Below, in pieces: positions 6,281-9,915 of a DNA stretch of 9,915 bases; positions within the stretch are counted from its first letter, which is position 1, and each line of letters starts with the position of its first letter. The notes below the pieces were generated by a model that made no database searches, had not been told where the DNA came from, and saw only the letters and a list, made by a program, of their open reading frames with translations. The stretch is taken from positions 1-9,915 of the forward strand of contig CAZEMX010000071.1 of NCBI GenBank assembly GCA_964513415.1, given 5' to 3'. The position numbers were made by a program, and so were the translations under genes. This DNA is from Methanomethylicus sp964513415 (GTDB lineage: Archaea; Thermoproteota; Methanomethylicia; Methanomethylicales; Methanomethylicaceae).

Positions 6281-6906
6281 TCAGTCCAGTATGCCGGACT
6301 TTATCCTTTTGATCCGCTCATCGATCACGTTGTCGATGTACATCTTTACCTTCTTCTGTAGAACCAGTATCTCCTGATCCTGCTTCTTCAGCTGCTGCTT
6401 TATGGTCCTTAAAAGTACGTTGGGGCTGACCGGCTTCATGAGGTACGCGTCTGCGCCCATGTTCACCGCCTTCACGGCGTTCTCTAGCGTAGCGTGCCCA
6501 GTCACGATTATCTTGCGTATCCTTGGAACGCCCTCGTTGAGCCTCTTGAGGAGGTCTATCCCGCTTATGTCTGGAAGCATTATGTCGATGAGGGCGACGT
6601 TGTAGTTGCTCTTCTTGGAGGCGTCTATGGCATCCTGCCCATTGTGGACGATCTTTGTCCGGTAGCCCTGCCTCTCNNNNNNNNNNNNNNNNNNNNNNNN
6701 NNNNNNNNNNNNNNNNNNNNNNNNNNNNNNNNNNNNNNNNNNNNNNNNNNNNNNNNNNNNNNNNNNNNNNNNNNNNCGTCTATGGCATCCTGCCCATTGT
6801 GGACGATCTTTGTCCGGTAGCCCTGCCTCTCGAGGATGACGCCCAGCGCATCCGCGACGTCCTTGTCGTCGTCTATTATGAGGATGCTAAAGCTCTCATT
6901 TGTCAT
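6281..6906 (-). CDS. Stand-alone receiver-domain response regulator, split by scaffold gap
   Basis: A CheY-like receiver with no DNA-binding output domain. As printed, it is cut by 100 Ns and a duplicated 55 bp, which together shift the frame (155 nt). Removing them gives one continuous 156-aa protein. It contains the acidic pocket IIDDD (Asp 12-14), the phosphoacceptor in LIDIMLPD (Asp56), the switch Thr in IVTGHA (84), and the Lys in YLMKP (106). A 45-residue charged, coiled-coil-like tail follows (LLRTIKQQLKKQDQEILVLQ...), ending in KSGILD. It probably signals through protein contacts with a histidine kinase encoded elsewhere. An ATG at 6924 is also in frame, but the TATA centre near 6942 is only 18 nt away from it; ATG 6906 is 36 nt away and begins nearer the usual receiver start. 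GC content (about 40-65% in four counted 60-nt blocks) is lower than in neighbouring genes. An automatic annotation may show two partial genes, 6281-6676 and 6777-6924. Confidence 0.85.
6622..6676. repeat. 55-bp direct repeat, left copy at gap edge
   Basis: This is identical over all 55 bases to 6777-6831. The copy ends exactly where the Ns begin. It reads as the same receiver codons (GYRTKIVHNGQDAID on the minus strand), so it is most likely the overlapping end of two contigs and not a biological repeat. Confidence 0.93.
6677..6776. other. Assembly gap of 100 Ns
   Basis: Exactly 100 N bases, the conventional placeholder for a gap of unknown size. It is flanked by identical 55-bp sequences. 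Joining the contigs over that overlap restores an intact response regulator, so the real gap is probably zero. Confidence 0.97.
6777..6831. repeat. 55-bp direct repeat, right copy at gap edge
   Basis: The second copy of the sequence at 6622-6676. It begins exactly at the first base after the Ns. A length of 55 equals a common final k-mer size of de Bruijn assemblers, which fits a contig-end overlap. Confidence 0.93.
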
Positions 6907-6937
6907 GAAGGTGCCCACTTTCATCTAAGATTGCTTT

Positions 6938-6947
6938 TCTAATATGC
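6938..6947 (-). promoter_or_regulatory. TATA-like promoter of the response regulator
   Basis: Read on the minus strand this is gcatattaga, centred near 6942. Transcription start is predicted near 6915, giving a leader of about 9 nt before the ATG at 6906. No SD sequence is visible. Confidence 0.4.
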
Positions 6948-7000
6948 GTTGTTGAGGAATAGCCGCAAGGCATCGTCGGGGGCGGGGATGCGGGCGTGGG

Positions 7001-7013
7001 GCAAAGATTTAAG
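7001..7013 (+). promoter_or_regulatory. BRE/TATA promoter of mobB-moaA
   Basis: The sequence gcaaagatttaag combines a BRE-like gcaaaga with a TATA-like tttaa centred near 7010. Transcription start is predicted near 7037, 9 nt before the mobB ATG. A palindrome, GTCATGAC (7013-7020), lies just downstream of the box and could be an operator half, but at 8 bp it may be chance. Confidence 0.55.
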
Positions 7014-7045
7014 TCATGACCGCATTTTGTTGCTAGTGTGAGTTA

Positions 7046-7555
7046 ATGCCACCAAAAGCCCCCGTCTTTGCCATAGTGGCGCCAGGCAGCGACTACGGCA
7101 AGACGTGCCTGATAACAGGCGTCGTAGCGGAGCTCGCCAAGCTCGGCATCAGGGCGTGCGTCGTGAAGCACACGGCCCATTCGTCCCCTCCGGACGGCGG
7201 GAAGGACACGCACCTCTTCAGGGAATCCGGCGCGATGGCATCGGCCCTCGTGGATGCGGGCGGCATGGCATCGGTTTACCTGCCGGGCGGGGGGCTCGAC
7301 GGGGCGATATTCGCGATGGCTCACCTCGAGCCGGACGTCGTGATATGCGAGGGGTTCAAGGATTCTGAACTGAGGAAGATATTCATAGCCCGCGGCGAGG
7401 GGGACCTCGCCCTCGCGAGCAGGCTGAGGGGGGTCATTGCGGTAGCCTCCGCGGACCGGCTCTCGGTGCCCGGCGCTGCCGCCCTGAGGCTCGATCCGGT
7501 CGAGGTTGCACGGTTCATGGCGGGGCAGCTCCCGCACGGGGGCGCCGTCCCATGA
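7046..7555 (+). CDS. mobB: Molybdopterin-guanine dinucleotide biosynthesis protein MobB
   Basis: A P-loop GTPase-like protein of 169 aa that assists in attaching a nucleotide to molybdopterin. Family marks are the N-terminal P-loop region APGSDYGKTCLITGVVAEL (12-30), KHTAHS (41-46), GKDTHLFRESGA (52-63; the family's GKDS..R..GA), and VVICEGFKDSELRKIFIARG (98-117, with the diagnostic EGFK). The C-terminal VIAVASAD near 128 is the usual nucleotide-pocket strand. The P-loop is non-standard: Asp and Tyr occupy places where most MobB proteins have Gly and Ser/Thr before GKT, so GTP binding may differ. The partner MobA is not in the window. The ATG start has a TATA box 36 nt upstream and a short GTGAG-containing leader. 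The stop overlaps the moaA start (ATGA, 7552-7555), which suggests translational coupling. Confidence 0.92.
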   Translation: MPPKAPVFAIVAPGSDYGKTCLITGVVAELAKLGIRACVVKHTAHSSPPDGGKDTHLFRESGAMASALVDAGGMASVYLPGGGLDGAIFAMAHLEPDVVICEGFKDSELRKIFIARGEGDLALASRLRGVIAVASADRLSVPGAAALRLDPVEVARFMAGQLPHGGAVP

Positions 7556-8463
7556 TCGACCCGTTCGGCCGGACCGTCCGCGGCCTCAGGGTGAGCCTCA
7601 CGCAGAGGTGCAACCTGAATTGCATCTACTGCCACCACGAGGGGGAGGGGGGAATCTCGTCCGAGATGACCAGAGACGAGGTGCTCCGCATCATCAGGGT
7701 GGCGAAGTCCTTGGGGGTTGGGAGGGTCAAGTATACGGGCGGCGAGCCACTGCTGAGGCGGGACCTGCCAGAGATAATCAGCGGCACGGTCGCGATGGGC
7801 ATGGCTGACGTTGCAATAACAACGAACGGGACGCTCCTGAAGGAGATGGCGCGGGATCTCTGGCATGCGGGGCTGAGGAGGTTGAACGTGTCGATGCCGA
7901 GCATAAGGCCCTGCGTCTACGCGTCCCTGACCAAGGGCGCCCTTGCTGAGGTCTTCGCGGGTATAAAGGCCGCCAAGGATTTTGGTATAGACATAAAGAT
8001 TAACGTCGTGATAATGAAGGGCATCAATGATGATGAGGTTGACGAGCTGGTCGGGTATGCCAAGGAGATAGGCGGTTCGCTCCAGCTCATAGAGCTCGAG
8101 GACCTGAACCTCGATGCGGACTTCTTCAGGAGGCACTACTTCGACCTGACGGCCGTGGAGGACAGGCTCAATGCCATGTCCGACCGCGTCGAGGCCCGGA
8201 GCGATATGAACAACAGGAAGAGGTACCTCATAGGCAGCCTCGCGGTCGAGGTCGTCAGACCCGCCAACAGCACCCACTTCTGCGCGAACTGCACCCGCCT
8301 CAGGGTCACGAGCGATGGGAAGCTGAAGCCTTGCCTGATGAGGTCGGACAACCTCGTAGACGTCCTTGGGCCGATGCGCGCCGGCTGCTCTGACGGGGAA
8401 ATCAGGCGCCTCTTCGAGGGTGCCACCAGGCTCAGGGAGCCTTACTATCGTCAAGCCAGCTGA
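7552..8463 (+). CDS. moaA: GTP 3',8-cyclase MoaA (radical SAM)
   Basis: A protein of 303 aa that carries out the first step of molybdopterin synthesis, a SAM-dependent radical cyclisation of GTP feeding MoaC. The N-terminal cluster motif is CNLNCIYC (Cys 20, 24, 27; CxxxCxxC), with the N-terminal DPFGRTVRGLRVSLTQRC typical of MoaA. The SAM-binding GGE motif is in YTGGEPLLRRDL (61-72). The substrate-side cluster is FCANCTRLRVTSDGKLKPCL (Cys 244, 247, 261; CxxCx13C). The C-terminus REPYYRQAS resembles archaeal MoaA rather than the bacterial double-Gly tail. All six cluster cysteines are present, so the enzyme should be active. It is coupled to mobB by an ATGA overlap, and the last 32 nt overlap the convergent RFC gene. 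It is oxygen-sensitive in known members. Confidence 0.96.
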   Translation: MIDPFGRTVRGLRVSLTQRCNLNCIYCHHEGEGGISSEMTRDEVLRIIRVAKSLGVGRVKYTGGEPLLRRDLPEIISGTVAMGMADVAITTNGTLLKEMARDLWHAGLRRLNVSMPSIRPCVYASLTKGALAEVFAGIKAAKDFGIDIKINVVIMKGINDDEVDELVGYAKEIGGSLQLIELEDLNLDADFFRRHYFDLTAVEDRLNAMSDRVEARSDMNNRKRYLIGSLAVEVVRPANSTHFCANCTRLRVTSDGKLKPCLMRSDNLVDVLGPMRAGCSDGEIRRLFEGATRLREPYYRQAS

Positions 8464-9844
8464 GTATGTCGGACTTGCCCTCTGCCGGCGCCGCGGCTTG
8501 CGCCTTCGGGCGCCTGCCCCTCCTCGCGCCCCCCTTCTCATCTCCCTTGGATGCTGAAGTCTTGCCCTTCCGGGCGGAGGGTCTGCCCTCATTGGGCTTC
8601 CCGGCGGCAGCGACCTCCGGAGCGGCTGGCGCGGCGGCGTCCCGTTCCTTGAAGCCGCCCGCCTGCGTTATGATCTCGATGTAAGGCAGGTACTCGAGCA
8701 TTGCCTTCTTCATCGAGACGTGCGCGCCCCGTCCTATCGAGAGTAGGAGCTCCTTCCTGGCCCCCCTCTCGTCCTTCGTCCTGCTCATCGCCCCTATGCG
8801 CCGTGGGAAGCTGTACCTCGCGAACCTGTAATCGCCGCTCCTCGCAAGGGCCGCCCCGCCCGCCGCCAGCTCTATGCCGTAGCCAATGAGCTCCCACATC
8901 TGCTTCCTTCGGGCGTTGCTCATGAAGAAGTCCCCCTTGGAGAGCCAGTCGTAGGCCTCGGCCCTCTCGGACGGGGACGGGTACTGCACGGCGATGTTCT
9001 CGTTTATCCACTGGAAGAGCATCTCCACATCGACTGCCGACCCGTCCATGGCGAGCTTGGCATCGAGCACTGTCTCCGCGGAGAATATGTCCTTCATGAC
9101 GTCGAATACCCCCTTCTCCTGCGTCCTCGTGTAGAGCATCCCGACGTCCTCCTCTGCGAGGCTCTTCCTCCCGCTGGCCACCATCTGGAAGTCGTTTATC
9201 GCGGCCCTTAGGTCGCCCCCGGCCCTCTCTGCGACCATGCTGATCGCACCCTCCGTGAAGAGCAGACCCTTCGCCCTCGCCACCTTCTTCAGCATTGCGG
9301 CTACGCTGGGCGTCCTGATCCGGCTGAACCTTATCATCTCGCAGATGTCCCTCAGCGACCTGAACTTGGGGTCCCACGGGTCGTTCATGGCTACGACGAC
9401 GGGGTACCTCGCGCCCCTTATGACCTCGGCTATGGCGCCCACGCCTCCCCGGTCCTCCCTCCCCGAGAGGCCATCCAGCTCGTCAAGGAAGATTATCTTC
9501 GTCTTCCTGCCGAAGAGTGAGGCTTGTGCCGCGGCGCCGCCGGCGACCTTCCCTACAAGCTCCTCGGTCCTGAAATCGCTTGCGTTCATCTCTATCAGCT
9601 CGGCGTCGAGCATCCTCGCTATTATCGAGACGGAGAGGGTCTTCCCGGTGCCCGGCGGGCCGTGGAGCATCGCCGCCTTCTTGGGCGTCAGGCCGGCCAG
9701 CCTGCCCTTTATCCAGCTGAGGAGCTGCTCTGCCGCAGCGTGGTTGCCCGCCATATCCTCAAGGCGCGCGGGCATGAACTCCTCGGTCCAGGGCGCCCGC
9801 CCTCCTGCATTGGTCCCGGACGCGCTTGTGGTCGCGGACATCAT
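8432..9844 (-). CDS. rfcL: Replication factor C large subunit (clamp loader)
   Basis: A protein of 470 aa that, with four small subunits, loads the PCNA clamp on DNA. It has an RFC-box-like start WTEEFMPARLEDMAG (19-33), Walker A HGPPGTGKT (61-69), Walker B IIFLDELDGL (117-126), and the large-subunit signature NDPWDPKFRSLRDICEMIRF (154-173). A sensor-2/lid region GDLRAAINDFQ follows, then the alpha-helical collar. The end is a low-complexity basic linker (about 420-457: PSARKGKTSASKGDEK... GARRGRRPKAQ) and a PIP-like tail KSDILSWL, which fits QxxhxxaaX except that Lys replaces Gln. That tail binds PCNA in known members. A double ATG at 9844/9841 begins the gene, and AGGAAG lies 7 nt before the first. 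It is preceded by a putative rfcS tail. The 3' end overlaps moaA by 32 nt. Confidence 0.94.
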   Translation of the reverse strand: MMSATTSASGTNAGGRAPWTEEFMPARLEDMAGNHAAAEQLLSWIKGRLAGLTPKKAAMLHGPPGTGKTLSVSIIARMLDAELIEMNASDFRTEELVGKVAGGAAAQASLFGRKTKIIFLDELDGLSGREDRGGVGAIAEVIRGARYPVVVAMNDPWDPKFRSLRDICEMIRFSRIRTPSVAAMLKKVARAKGLLFTEGAISMVAERAGGDLRAAINDFQMVASGRKSLAEEDVGMLYTRTQEKGVFDVMKDIFSAETVLDAKLAMDGSAVDVEMLFQWINENIAVQYPSPSERAEAYDWLSKGDFFMSNARRKQMWELIGYGIELAAGGAALARSGDYRFARYSFPRRIGAMSRTKDERGARKELLLSIGRGAHVSMKKAMLEYLPYIEIITQAGGFKERDAAAPAAPEVAAAGKPNEGRPSARKGKTSASKGDEKGGARRGRRPKAQAAAPAEGKSDILSWLDDSKAP

Positions 9845-9884
9845 AATCAGGCTTCCTAGTATGCGCCCATTCCCGGCCCAGCCC

Positions 9885-9915
9885 TTACGACCTGCCGGCG
9901 AGGAGTGCGATCTTA
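9885..9915 (-). CDS. rfcS: Partial CDS, probable C-terminus of RFC small subunit
   Basis: Only ten codons are visible, reading KIALLAGRS followed by a TAA stop at 9885-9887. The rest lies beyond the right edge. In many archaea the small-subunit gene lies directly upstream of rfcL, and small subunits end in a helix rich in Ala/Leu of this kind. The 40-nt spacing and the strand agree. The evidence is mostly context, so the call is tentative. Confidence 0.4.
   Translation of the reverse strand, partial: KIALLAGRS

Noticed and set aside
6281..6580. A short separate response-regulator gene beginning at the internal MLPDISG
   Set aside because: That Met is inside the receiver just after the phosphoacceptor Asp; it only looks like a start because the gap breaks the gene.
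6622..6831. Mobile-element target duplication or CRISPR-like repeat
   Set aside because: The two identical copies flank only Ns, encode receiver codons, and vanish when contigs are overlapped.
7321..8592. Long open frame (423 codons) on the minus strand across mobB and moaA
   Set aside because: It is antisense to two clearly conserved genes, its predicted protein is rich in Arg/Pro/His without any family motif, and GC-rich DNA produces such frames by chance.
8589..9377. Open frame of 262 codons on the minus strand, another frame of rfcL
   Set aside because: It lies wholly within rfcL in a different frame and has a low-complexity Gly/Arg/Glu-rich composition; RFC motifs are all in the other frame.

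Overview
This window is archaeal chromosomal DNA that is GC-rich and tightly packed with genes. The evidence for an archaeon is an Orc1/Cdc6 replication initiator, the large subunit of archaeal clamp loader RFC (with what looks like the last codons of the small subunit beside it), a Tan1-like THUMP protein, and AT-rich TATA/BRE-type promoters placed so that several mRNAs would be leaderless or nearly so. Many AGG and ATA codons fit as well. The phylum cannot be fixed from this sequence. One scaffold gap of 100 Ns indicates a draft or metagenome assembly.

Layout, left to right. Positions 8-1099 (minus) hold a DUF362 protein with two [4Fe-4S] ferredoxin clusters. It diverges from a CorA-type Mg2+ channel (1212-2147, plus) across a short intergenic region with two promoters and two dyads. 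Next on the plus strand are a Tan1-like THUMP protein (2203-2700) and an AIR-synthase/HypE-like protein (2697-3704), joined by an ATGA overlap. A 91-bp AT-rich spacer with nested inverted repeats precedes orc1/cdc6 (3796-4986). This is followed almost without spacing by a small winged-helix protein (4992-5267), moaC (5264-5710) and moaB (about 5731-6252). A lone receiver-domain response regulator lies on the minus strand (6281-6906) and is split by the gap. Plus-strand mobB (7046-7555) and moaA (7552-8463) follow. The 3' end of moaA overlaps tail-to-tail with the gene for the RFC large subunit (8432-9844, minus). The right edge (9885-9915, minus) probably holds the last codons of the RFC small subunit.

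How the genes work together. MoaA and MoaC make cyclic pyranopterin monophosphate from GTP, MoaB adenylylates molybdopterin (or handles a later metal-insertion step), and MobB assists dinucleotide attachment. The window therefore holds the core of a molybdenum/tungsten cofactor cluster. It is split in two by the lower-GC, opposite-strand response regulator and bordered by replication genes: cdc6 upstream in the same apparent operon, and the RFC genes downstream.

The most useful corrections are these. The gap at 6677-6776 is flanked by an identical 55-bp sequence, so it is very probably an assembly artefact; collapsing it restores one intact response regulator. Several start codons are better placed using promoter position or ATGA coupling. 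I see no CRISPR array, tRNA, rRNA, transposase or prophage, and no gene-free stretch longer than 300 bases.
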